Shown here in pieces: positions 14,051-21,736 of a stretch of 23,372 bases of DNA. Under the pieces are notes generated by a model, which was not told the origin of the DNA, did not search any database, and saw only the letters and a program-made list of their open reading frames with translations. This DNA is from Prevotellaceae bacterium (GTDB taxonomy: Bacteria; Bacteroidota; Bacteroidia; Bacteroidales; Bacteroidaceae). Position 1 is the stretch's first letter. Every line of letters begins with the position of its first letter. A program made the position numbers and the translations under genes. The stretch covers positions 1-23,372 of the forward strand of contig QAML01000063.1 of NCBI GenBank assembly GCA_003150315.1, given 5' to 3'.

Positions 14051-15454
14051 ATGTTGTTCAGCAAAAGCACTTATGTGGAACGCCGCAACGAGTTGAAAAA
14101 ACTCGTAGGCAGCGGACTTATAGTTTTGTTCGGCAATAACGACAGCCCGGCAAACTATCCATCGAATACATATAAATTCCGTCAGGACAGTTCGTTTCTT
14201 TACTATTTCGGATTGCACAGAAACGGTCTCGTTGGTGTTATAGACGTTGACAATGACCGCGAATATCTTGTGGGAGACGAAATAGACATCGAGGACATTG
14301 TCTGGTACGGTTCGGTAACGAGTGTTGCCGAAATGGCGGAAATGACGGGCGTTGCCCGTACTGCTGCCATGCGCGAACTTCCCGCAATCGTGGAGTCGGC
14401 TAAGGCACAGGGCGAAGAGGTGCATTTCCTGCCGCCTTACCGTTTTGACAATCAAATACAGATAATGAATCTTCTCGGCATACATCCCTCGCAACAAAAA
14501 GCGGCGGCATCGCTCAAACTCATTGCCGCAGTGGTGAAAATGCGTACCACCAAAACGGAAGAGGAAATAGCCGAGCTTGAACGCGCTGCGGAAATAGGAT
14601 ATGAAATGCACACTACGGCTATGCGCCTTTGCCGCCCGGGAATAACGGAACAGTATATAGGCGGAATGGTGGACGGCATTGCCAATGCCTACGGCTGTAT
14701 GGTTTCGTTTCAAACCATTGCCACACAACACGGAGAGGTGATGCACGGAAATCCTTCGCCTGCAAAACTCGAAGCGGGGCGTTTGATGCTTGTGGATGCG
14801 GGAGCGGAGACCAACGAAAACTATTGCTCCGACAATACCCGCACTACTCCTGTGAGCGGAGTGTTCACTCAAAAGCAGAAGGACATATATAATATAGTGG
14901 TGGAATGTCATGACCACGTTCTCGAGGTGGCAAAGCCGGGAGTAAAGTGGTGGGATGTGCATTTTGCCGTTTGCCGCATAATAACCGAGCGTTTGCAACA
15001 GCTCGGACTCATGAAAGGCGATGTGGAAGAATCGTTGAAAGCCGGAGCGCACGCCATGTTCCTCCCTCACGGTCTGGGACATTCCATGGGAATGGACGTT
15101 CACGACATGGAAGGCTTGGGACAGGTTTACGTAGGCTTCGACAAAGAAGTGCGTCCTTCCACACAGTTCGGCACAAACGCGCTTCGTTTCGGTCGCAGAC
15201 TGCAAAAGGGATTTGTGGTAACCGATGAGCCGGGCATTTATTTCATTCCTGCGCTTATTGACGATTGGAAGAAAAACGGCACCAACGCCCAATTCCTGAA
15301 TTTTGACAAGATTGACGAATATCGCGACTTTGGCGGAATACGCATAGAAGACGATGTTTTGATAACCGACGAGGGTTGCCGCTTCATTGGCAGTAAACGC
15401 ATTCCTTATCATGTGGAAGATGTGGAGGAATTCATGCGCAGCCGCGAGGCGTGA
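14051..15454 (+). CDS. pepP: Xaa-Pro aminopeptidase (M24B metallopeptidase)
   Basis: 467-aa aminopeptidase P, which removes the N-terminal residue from peptides with proline at position 2. An N-terminal AMP_N domain (FSKSTYVERRNELKKLV; FRQDSSFLYYFGL) is followed by the pita-bread catalytic domain. The five metal ligands are all present: D249 (VDAGAETNENY), D261 (CSDNTRTTPVSG), H344 (PHGLGHSMGMDVHD), E393 (TDEPGIY) and E433 (GIRIEDDVLIT). No signal peptide, so it is cytoplasmic. The start MLFSKS at 14051 is chosen because upstream codons run into the -7 box; nine extra residues would be added by the ATG at 14024. It is the first gene of a six-gene run; the next gene starts 38 bases after its stop. 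Length is normal. Confidence 0.95.
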   Translation: MLFSKSTYVERRNELKKLVGSGLIVLFGNNDSPANYPSNTYKFRQDSSFLYYFGLHRNGLVGVIDVDNDREYLVGDEIDIEDIVWYGSVTSVAEMAEMTGVARTAAMRELPAIVESAKAQGEEVHFLPPYRFDNQIQIMNLLGIHPSQQKAAASLKLIAAVVKMRTTKTEEEIAELERAAEIGYEMHTTAMRLCRPGITEQYIGGMVDGIANAYGCMVSFQTIATQHGEVMHGNPSPAKLEAGRLMLVDAGAETNENYCSDNTRTTPVSGVFTQKQKDIYNIVVECHDHVLEVAKPGVKWWDVHFAVCRIITERLQQLGLMKGDVEESLKAGAHAMFLPHGLGHSMGMDVHDMEGLGQVYVGFDKEVRPSTQFGTNALRFGRRLQKGFVVTDEPGIYFIPALIDDWKKNGTNAQFLNFDKIDEYRDFGGIRIEDDVLITDEGCRFIGSKRIPYHVEDVEEFMRSREA

Positions 15455-15492
15455 ACCAATATGAAACAAACAGAAACAATAGTACAACAGTA

Positions 15493-16695
15493 ATGAAGAA
15501 ATTATTTACGGCACTCATGGCTCTTGCCCTGGTTGCTTCTTCGGCTTATGCCGACGAAAAGAAAGATACGGTGAAATTCTCCGTAGTAAAAGAAATTCCT
15601 ATCACGTCCGTAAAGGACCAGAACCAGTCGGGAACCTGTTGGTGCTATTCAACTCTCGCATTTCTTGAGGCAGAGTTGTTGCGCAAAGGCAAAGGAACTT
15701 TCGATCTTTGCGAATCTTTTGTGGTACATCACACAATGACCGACCGCGCAGAGGCATCCGTAAGAATGCACGGCGATGTTTCGTTTGCAGAGTGCGGAAG
15801 CTTTTACGATGTTCTATATTGCATGAAAAACTACGGACTTGTTCCGCAGGATGCAATGCCTGCTCCGGGTTCTTTGCAGGGCGACAGTCTTTTCAATTTC
15901 AGCGAACTTACAACCGTGGCGGGAGCTGTGGTTAACGCTATAGCCAAATGGAAACCCGAACCGGGTTCGAGAAGACGTCAGATAACTCTTTCGCCGATTT
16001 GGAAGAAGAATGTGGAAGCCATTTACGACAACTATCTCGGCAAGCTGCCCGAGAGTTTCAAATACAACGGCAAGACTTACACTCCGAAATCGTTTGTGGA
16101 ATATCTTGGCTTGAATGCCGACGATTATGTTTCGATAACTTCTTACACTCACCATCCTTTCTATCAGCCTTTCGTGGTTGAAGTTCAGGACAACTGGCGT
16201 TGGGCGCAGAGCTATAATCTTCCGCTCAACGAAATGATGGAAGTTATAGACAATGCCATAAACAACGGCTACACCATAGCATGGGGTGCGGACGTAAGCG
16301 AAAAAGGTTTCGGTGCTGTTACCCGTGTTCCTCTTAACGACAAGGAAAAAGACTTGAGTCACAGTGATGCTGCACGTTGGACGGGAACTGACGGCAAAGC
16401 CGACAAGAATGTTGTGAGCGCACAGGGAGAAAAGACCATTACTCAGGAAATGCGTCAGAAAGCTTACGATAACTGGGAGACAACCGACGATCACGGTATG
16501 GTTATCTACGGTATTGCAAAAGACAGCACGGGTGCACAATATTATATGGTAAAGAACTCTTGGGGCGAATACGGACCTTACAAAGGAATGTTCTATGCTT
16601 CAAAACCATATGTGGCTTATAAAACCATGAATTTCGTGGTAAACAAAGCGGCTCTCCCCAAAGAGATAGCAAAGAAACTCGGAATAAAGCTATAA
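15493..16695 (+). CDS. Secreted C1-family cysteine peptidase (bleomycin hydrolase/aminopeptidase C-like)
   Basis: 400-aa papain-superfamily peptidase of the C1B (bleomycin hydrolase/PepC) type, with a signal peptide (MKKLFTALMALALVASSAYA) that makes it periplasmic or exported. The active site is complete: oxyanion Q43 and nucleophile C49 in VKDQNQSGTCWCYSTLAFLE (40-59), H334 in TTDDHGMVIYG, and N355 in MVKNSWGEYG. The C1B-type sequence RWAQSYNLPLNEMMEVIDNA lies in between. It should degrade peptides taken up into the periplasm, complementing the cytoplasmic Xaa-Pro peptidase encoded just upstream. Start at ATG 15493 begins the signal peptide; 14 extra codons upstream overlap the pepP end and spoil it. 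The next gene begins 13 bases after the stop. Confidence 0.92.
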   Translation: MKKLFTALMALALVASSAYADEKKDTVKFSVVKEIPITSVKDQNQSGTCWCYSTLAFLEAELLRKGKGTFDLCESFVVHHTMTDRAEASVRMHGDVSFAECGSFYDVLYCMKNYGLVPQDAMPAPGSLQGDSLFNFSELTTVAGAVVNAIAKWKPEPGSRRRQITLSPIWKKNVEAIYDNYLGKLPESFKYNGKTYTPKSFVEYLGLNADDYVSITSYTHHPFYQPFVVEVQDNWRWAQSYNLPLNEMMEVIDNAINNGYTIAWGADVSEKGFGAVTRVPLNDKEKDLSHSDAARWTGTDGKADKNVVSAQGEKTITQEMRQKAYDNWETTDDHGMVIYGIAKDSTGAQYYMVKNSWGEYGPYKGMFYASKPYVAYKTMNFVVNKAALPKEIAKKLGIKL

Positions 16696-16708
16696 TAAAC
16701 TTTCCGTT

Positions 16709-18217
16709 ATGAGTTTTGACGGACTGCGTTTACAAGCAACAGGACCGCGTAGAGCGGTTTTGTTGCTTGCTTTGTTGTGTTTCGTGGCGTTTTTCGTGAA
16801 CAACGGTTTTTTGCGCCCCGATATAATGGAAACGCGAAACCTTGAAACCGCCCGCGAAATGGTGGAAGGCGGAAACTGGCTCGTGCCAAGGATGAACGGG
16901 GAATACAGATTGGAGAAACCGCCGCTTCCAACTTGGATTGCCGCTGCAGCGCAGGCTGTTGCACCAGACAATCTTGAAGTGCAGCGCACAATGAGCGGCT
17001 TGGCAGGTTGTATGCTCGTTGTGTTTTTCTATTTGTTTGCCGTAAAAATCACGCGGCGCGACGACTACGCTTTCATAGCCTCGCTAATGCTTATAACGTG
17101 CTATCAGATAATTCTACAAGCCCGCACTGCCACGTGGGACATCTATTGCCACGCCTTTATGATGGGCGGGATATATTTTTTGTGGCGGGGACTTTACGAA
17201 GAGTCCCGCATTTGGCGCAACATGATGCTCGCCGGAATCATGACGGGGCTTTCGTTCATGAGCAAAGGTCCTGTTTCGCTTTACGCATTGCTTCTTCCGT
17301 GGATTATAGCCGTTGTGGTAATGCGCCGTCCCTGCATGAAAGGCAGGAAACTACCGCTTATGGTCATGATTGTGCTTACGGTGGCGATAAGTTCCTGGTG
17401 GTATGTGCTGATTCTGACTCTTCATCCCGAGGCCGCGCAGTATGTAATTCATAAAGAAACAGGTTCGTGGCAGAATCATAACGTAAGACCGTGGTTTTAT
17501 TACTGGCGATTCTTTGTGGAAACGGGTATATGGACTCCGCTCATGCTTCTTGCTCTTGCGTTTCCGGTTTGGAGAAAAAAGTTGGGACTTTTGCGCAGTC
17601 CTTACACATTTGCATTGCTGTGGACGGCGGCGCAGTTGGTGCTGCTTTCGCTTATGCCCGAGAAGAAAATGCGTTATCTTCTGCCCATGATGATGCCTTG
17701 TTGCTACACAATGGCATTCATTATAATATATTGGTGTGATAAAAGTCATAAAAAGGCAGCACGAAAGGCTGTCGTGGGAATTGCCGCTGTTTTTGCCGTA
17801 GCAGAATTGGTGGCGATGCCGGTTGTGGCAAAAACTTTCTCGAATCCCGATTATCACAGCATATCCGCCACAAAAGAAATGGCAGAACTCAAAGGCGTTC
17901 CTTTTTATAGTAATGCGGGCGAGCAGCTTCGTATAGAAATTGTCTATGCCGCAGGGCGCGTAATACGTCCGCTTGATTATTCTTCGAAGAATATTAACGA
18001 AGAATTAAGGAAACGCATGCCCTGCGTACTGCTATCGCATAAGAATCTTGCAGAAGAACTGCCCGAAGGAGCATTTGAGAATATAGATACCGTGTTTTGC
18101 GGTAAATACAATAACAGCAATCGCAGTCGTTTCTCGAAACACGGCAGCGATGACAATTTCATTTACAACGTAACACTTCTAAAGCCGAAAGCAAATGGAA
18201 GCAAACAAAACCAGTAA
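16709..18217 (+). CDS. ArnT-like (GT83) polyprenyl-phosphate-sugar glycosyltransferase
   Basis: 502-aa polytopic membrane protein related to ArnT/PMT (GT-C fold). These enzymes transfer a sugar from polyprenyl phosphate to lipid A or another envelope acceptor at the periplasmic face. The first periplasmic loop carries the family signature: RPDIMETRNLETAREMVEGG (36-55, candidate catalytic E41), NWLVPRMNGEYRLEKPPLPT (56-75). About ten hydrophobic segments follow, with SKGPVSLYALLLPW and LMPEKKMRYLLPMMMPCCY typical of the family, then a short soluble C-terminal domain. The sugar is not given by sequence. The neighbouring GT2, LAB_N and epimerase genes fit a polyprenyl-linked sugar pathway. It overlaps the GT2 gene by 23 bases, implying coupling. 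Confidence 0.9.
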   Translation: MSFDGLRLQATGPRRAVLLLALLCFVAFFVNNGFLRPDIMETRNLETAREMVEGGNWLVPRMNGEYRLEKPPLPTWIAAAAQAVAPDNLEVQRTMSGLAGCMLVVFFYLFAVKITRRDDYAFIASLMLITCYQIILQARTATWDIYCHAFMMGGIYFLWRGLYEESRIWRNMMLAGIMTGLSFMSKGPVSLYALLLPWIIAVVVMRRPCMKGRKLPLMVMIVLTVAISSWWYVLILTLHPEAAQYVIHKETGSWQNHNVRPWFYYWRFFVETGIWTPLMLLALAFPVWRKKLGLLRSPYTFALLWTAAQLVLLSLMPEKKMRYLLPMMMPCCYTMAFIIIYWCDKSHKKAARKAVVGIAAVFAVAELVAMPVVAKTFSNPDYHSISATKEMAELKGVPFYSNAGEQLRIEIVYAAGRVIRPLDYSSKNINEELRKRMPCVLLSHKNLAEELPEGAFENIDTVFCGKYNNSNRSRFSKHGSDDNFIYNVTLLKPKANGSKQNQ

Positions 18218-18935
18218 TTACGATTTTACGATAATAGTCCCGATTTATAACGAAGAAGACAATATGCCTGCGCTCGAAAAGGCATTGGGTGAATATCTGA
18301 AGAAGTCTTTGGTGAAATCATGCGTACTTTTTGTCAATGACGGCTCACGTGATACGAGTCTTGACAAAATACGTGAGATTTGCGAGCGCAATGATGATTT
18401 CTATTTTATATCCTCCGCCGAAAACCACGGGTTGAGCACGGCAATGAAAGCCGGTTTCGACGTGGCAGGAAGCAAACTCGTGGGATATATCGACGGAGAT
18501 TTGCAGACAAATCCCGAAGATTTCAATTTACTGTTGCCCTATGCAAAAGACTTTGAGATGGTAACGGGAATACGAGCCAACCGCAAAGATTCGTGGGGCA
18601 AAAGAATGCAGTCGAAAATAGCCAACGGATTCAGACGAAGCATGACGGGAGATACTGCAACCGATACGGGATGTCCGCTAAAGGTTCTCCATTCCGACAT
18701 AGCCCGGAAAATTCCTTTCTTCAACGGCATGCACAGGTTTCTTGCCGCTCTCGTAACGCTCGAAGGCGGTAAGATGAAGGAACTTCCCGTTCGCCATTAC
18801 CCTAGAACCCAGGGAGTATCGAAATATCACCTAAGCAATCGTCTTATAAAGCCTTTTGAGGATTGCTTTGCCTTTCGCTGGATGAAAAGTCGCTACATAC
18901 GCTATAATGTCGGGGAAAACAACATTTCCAAGTAG
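18195..18935 (+). CDS. GT2 polyprenyl-phosphate glycosyltransferase (DPM/GtrB-like)
   Basis: 246-aa GT-A glycosyltransferase of family 2, close to dolichyl-phosphate mannose synthase/GtrB/ArnC-type enzymes that load a sugar onto polyprenyl phosphate at the cytoplasmic face. Motifs: TIIVPIYNEEDNMPALEKAL (12-31), LFVNDGSRDTS (45-55, nucleotide-binding D49), ENHGLSTAMKAGFDVA (76-91), YIDGDLQTNPEDF (98-110, DxD at D100/D102), GCPLKVLH and HYPRTQGVSKYHLSNRLIKP. Unlike GtrB and ArnC it has no C-terminal membrane hairpin, so it should be soluble or peripheral. Its start lies inside the ArnT-like gene (23-base overlap), and the LAB_N gene begins 9 bases after its stop. The likely product feeds the ArnT-like enzyme. 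Confidence 0.92.
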   Translation: MEANKTSNYDFTIIVPIYNEEDNMPALEKALGEYLKKSLVKSCVLFVNDGSRDTSLDKIREICERNDDFYFISSAENHGLSTAMKAGFDVAGSKLVGYIDGDLQTNPEDFNLLLPYAKDFEMVTGIRANRKDSWGKRMQSKIANGFRRSMTGDTATDTGCPLKVLHSDIARKIPFFNGMHRFLAALVTLEGGKMKELPVRHYPRTQGVSKYHLSNRLIKPFEDCFAFRWMKSRYIRYNVGENNISK

Positions 18936-18944
18936 TTTCTGCTC

Positions 18945-19580
18945 ATGATAAACGCTTTGATATTTGCGGTGGGATTTGTTGCCCAAGGATTTTTCTCCGC
19001 CAGAATGCTGATTCAGTGGATTCTTTCGGAGAGGCAAAAGCGTATTGTTTCGCCGGTGGTCTATTGGGGTTGCAGCCTTGTGGGAAGTATTTTGCTTTTT
19101 GTCTATGGTTGTTTGCGCGAAGACTTCGCAATAGTTCTCGGACAACTCATATCATATTATATATATATATGGAATCTTGATATAAAAGGAGTATGGAGAA
19201 AAATGCCCTTCGTCTTGCGCGTAATATTGTTCAACTGGCCGTTTGGTGCTCTTGCTTATTTGCTTGACGATGCCGAAAATTTCGTTCAATCGTTCTTCCA
19301 TAACGAAGGAGTTCCCTTCTGGCTGCTGCTTTATGGCTCTGCCGGGCAAATAATCTTCACCCTCCGCTTTATATATCAGTGGTATTACTCCTACCGCCGC
19401 CACCATTCCATTTTACCAATAGGTTTTTGGATTATTAGTCTTGTAGGTTCGGGAATGATAGTGAGTTACGCCATTTTCAGACACGACCCCGTGCTGATTT
19501 TAGGGCAGTCGGTGGGCTTTATAACCTATTCAAGAAACATAATGATAGGTGTCGGAAGTAAAAAGACGCCTGAATCTTAG
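18945..19580 (+). CDS. LAB_N-domain membrane protein with two repeats
   Basis: 211-aa integral membrane protein made of two copies of the lipid-A-biosynthesis N-terminal domain (LAB_N, SWEET/PQ-loop-like). Repeat 1 (about 9-75): AQGFFSARMLIQWILSERQK, then SPVVYWGCSLVGS, then VLGQLISYYIYIWNL. Repeat 2 (about 128-205): GQIIFTLRFIYQWYYSYRRH, then LPIGFWIISLVGSG, then DPVLILGQSVGFITYSRNI. About six membrane segments. The family is found beside lipid A or polyprenyl-sugar genes; a flippase-like or scaffolding role for the GT2/ArnT-like pair is inference. It sits between the GT2 gene (9 bases) and the epimerase gene (6 bases). A (TA)6 run at 19158-19170 encodes part of the YYIYIW segment. Confidence 0.9.
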   Translation: MINALIFAVGFVAQGFFSARMLIQWILSERQKRIVSPVVYWGCSLVGSILLFVYGCLREDFAIVLGQLISYYIYIWNLDIKGVWRKMPFVLRVILFNWPFGALAYLLDDAENFVQSFFHNEGVPFWLLLYGSAGQIIFTLRFIYQWYYSYRRHHSILPIGFWIISLVGSGMIVSYAIFRHDPVLILGQSVGFITYSRNIMIGVGSKKTPES

Positions 19581-19586
19581 AAAATA

Positions 19587-20585
19587 ATGAAAGTGCTTGT
19601 TACCGGAGGAGCCGGATTTATTGGCTATCACCTTTCGCTTGCGCTCGCAAAGCGTGGCGATGAAGTTGTGTGCGTTGACAATCTTAACGACTACTACACT
19701 CCGAAACTTAAACTTGAACGTCTTCGCGCTCTCGGGATAACTGATACGGAAAAAGGTGTAAGCGATGTTTATGGCAACCTGAAGTTTCTGAAACTTGACA
19801 TAACCGATTACTCCGCTCTTGAAAATCTTTTCCTCTGCGAAGGTTTTGATGTGGTTTGCAACCTTGCCGCCCAGGCGGGTGTGAGATATTCCATAGACCA
19901 TCCCCGAAGCTATGTGGAGAACAACGTAGTGGGTTTTTTCAATATACTCGAATGTTGCCGCTATCATTGCAATACGCTTGTCTATGCCAGTTCGAGCAGT
20001 GTTTATGGCGGAAACACCAAGGCTCCTTTCTGTGAAGACGACAAGGTGGACAATCCGAAAAGCCTTTACGCCGCCACCAAGAAAAGCAACGAGCTCATGG
20101 CTCACGTTTATTCTTCTTTATACGGAATACATACTACCGGTTTGAGATATTTTACCGTCTATGGTCCGTGGGGACGTCCTGATATGTCGCCCGTACTTTT
20201 CGCAAATGCCATAACCGAAGGCAGACCGATAAGACTATTCAACGGAGGCGACATGATTCGCGACTTTACTTACATTGATGATATCATACGCGGTACATTA
20301 CTTGCCATAGACCATGCTCCGCAAGGCTCCGTGCCTGCCACAGTCTATAACATAGGATGCTCACATCCCGTGAAATTAATGGATTTCGTCGATGCTCTTG
20401 AAAAGGCTTTGGACCAAAAAGCAAAGTTCGAGATGTTGCCCATGCAGCCGGGCGATGTTTATATGACTTCTGCCGATACTTCCAAAATATCACGCGAATT
20501 AGGATATAATCCTACTGTAAACATCGCAGAAGGTACGCAACGCTTTGCCGCGTGGTATCACAAATACGGTAGTATCTGCCGATAA
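19587..20585 (+). CDS. NAD-dependent sugar epimerase, UDP-glucuronate 4-epimerase-like
   Basis: 332-aa extended short-chain dehydrogenase. NAD-binding GGAGFIG (7-13), catalytic region SSSSVYGG (135-142) and YAATK (Y161, K165). The stretch AAQAGVRYSIDHPRSYVENN (94-113), with FTVYGPWGRPDMSP and FTYIDDIIRGT, is typical of the UDP-glucuronate 4-epimerase/CapI branch rather than GalE. The predicted reaction is UDP-glucuronate to UDP-galacturonate in the cytoplasm; UDP-glucose or another sugar is not excluded. It closes the six-gene run and would supply the nucleotide sugar for the GT2 enzyme. Its stop is 80 bases before pta, which has its own -7 box. No strong terminator is seen in between. Confidence 0.88.
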   Translation: MKVLVTGGAGFIGYHLSLALAKRGDEVVCVDNLNDYYTPKLKLERLRALGITDTEKGVSDVYGNLKFLKLDITDYSALENLFLCEGFDVVCNLAAQAGVRYSIDHPRSYVENNVVGFFNILECCRYHCNTLVYASSSSVYGGNTKAPFCEDDKVDNPKSLYAATKKSNELMAHVYSSLYGIHTTGLRYFTVYGPWGRPDMSPVLFANAITEGRPIRLFNGGDMIRDFTYIDDIIRGTLLAIDHAPQGSVPATVYNIGCSHPVKLMDFVDALEKALDQKAKFEMLPMQPGDVYMTSADTSKISRELGYNPTVNIAEGTQRFAAWYHKYGSICR

Positions 20586-20623
20586 TGGCTTGCGCAAAAG
20601 CCCTGCCTCTGAATAAAAATAGC

Positions 20624-20631
20624 TAACTTTG
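20624..20631 (+). promoter_or_regulatory. Candidate -7 promoter box for pta-ackA
   Basis: TAACTTTG followed by CA matches TAnnTTTG, 35 bases upstream of the pta ATG. No TTTG at the usual -33 distance. It makes pta-ackA a separate transcription unit from the envelope operon. Confidence 0.6.
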
Positions 20632-20665
20632 CAAACCGAATAACATATAAATCTGATATAACATA

Positions 20666-21682
20666 ATGGATATAATTAGCAAACTCGTAAAATGCGCTAA
20701 AGAAAATCCCCAACGCATAGTATTGCCCGAAGGAACGGAAGAAAGAACCATGCGTGCAGCCGACCGCGCCATTGCCGACGGTATGGCACACATAATTCTC
20801 ATCGGTAATCCCACGGAAATCCTTGAACTTGCCGAGAAATACGGTCTTGGTAACATTTCGAAAGCAAAGATTGTTGACCCGCTCAATAATCCTATGGCTG
20901 AAGAATATGCCGTACAACTTGCCGAAATACGCAAAAAGAAAGGTCTCACCCTTGAACGCGCACGCGAACTCGTTAAAGACCCTCTCTATCTCGGCTGCAT
21001 GATAATAAAAACCGGCGGAGCCGATGGTCAGCTTGCCGGTGCCCGAAACACTACGGGCAATGTGCTTCGTCCCGCGCTTCAAATCATTAAGACCGCTCCC
21101 GGCATCACTTGTGTTTCTGGTGCAATGCTTCTCGTAACAAAGGAAGAGCAATATGGCGATGGAGGTCTCCTTGTCATGGGCGATGTTGCGGTTCTTCCCG
21201 TGCCCGATGCTTCACAACTTGCGCAGATAGCGGTTTGCACAGCCCACACAGCCCAACATGTTGCAGGCATTCCGCATCCCAAGGTTGCCATGCTGAGTTT
21301 CTCTACAAAAGGTTCGGCTCAGCATGAGGTCGTGGACAAGGTTGTTGAAGCCACCAAGCTTGCCCGTCAGCTCGATCCGCATATTGAGATTGACGGTGAA
21401 CTTCAGGCCGATGCCGCTCTCGTACCTTCGGTGGGCGAACACAAAGCTCCCAACTCCAAGGTTGCCGGTCATGCCGACGTTCTCGTAGTTCCGAGCCTCG
21501 AGGTAGGTAATATTTCATACAAACTTGTGCAACGTCTCGGCAATGCCGAGGCTATCGGACCCATTCTTCAGGGCATTGCCCGCCCGGTTAACGACCTGAG
21601 TCGCGGATGCTCCGTTGACGATGTTTACAAAATGATTGCCGTAACAGCCAATCAGGCTATTGCCGCAAGCAAAAAGGACTGA
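20666..21682 (+). CDS. pta: Phosphate acetyltransferase
   Basis: 338-aa short-form Pta, which converts acetyl-CoA and phosphate to acetyl phosphate and CoA in the cytoplasm. Family blocks: RIVLPEGTEERTMRAADRAI (17-36), GGADGQLAGARNTTGNVLRP (117-136), the catalytic-domain segment VLPVPDASQLAQIAV, PKVAMLSFSTKGSAQHEVVD, and DGELQADAALVPSVGEHKAP. The N-terminal P-loop/DRTGG regulatory domain of long Pta proteins is absent, as is normal for this form. It pairs with ackA 54 bases downstream and uses acetyl-CoA made by the PFOR encoded at 4484-8038. Start ATG 20666 is the first in frame after the promoter box. Confidence 0.96.
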   Translation: MDIISKLVKCAKENPQRIVLPEGTEERTMRAADRAIADGMAHIILIGNPTEILELAEKYGLGNISKAKIVDPLNNPMAEEYAVQLAEIRKKKGLTLERARELVKDPLYLGCMIIKTGGADGQLAGARNTTGNVLRPALQIIKTAPGITCVSGAMLLVTKEEQYGDGGLLVMGDVAVLPVPDASQLAQIAVCTAHTAQHVAGIPHPKVAMLSFSTKGSAQHEVVDKVVEATKLARQLDPHIEIDGELQADAALVPSVGEHKAPNSKVAGHADVLVVPSLEVGNISYKLVQRLGNAEAIGPILQGIARPVNDLSRGCSVDDVYKMIAVTANQAIAASKKD

Positions 21683-21736
21683 TGCGCCGGTGTGTGCGCG
21701 CTTAAACAAACGCTTACAATTTTATATTAACAATAA

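Noticed and set aside
14045..15487. 480-codon open frame antisense to pepP
   Set aside because: The opposite strand encodes a complete M24 enzyme with all metal ligands; the antisense peptide is rich in H, R, Y and C with no motif.
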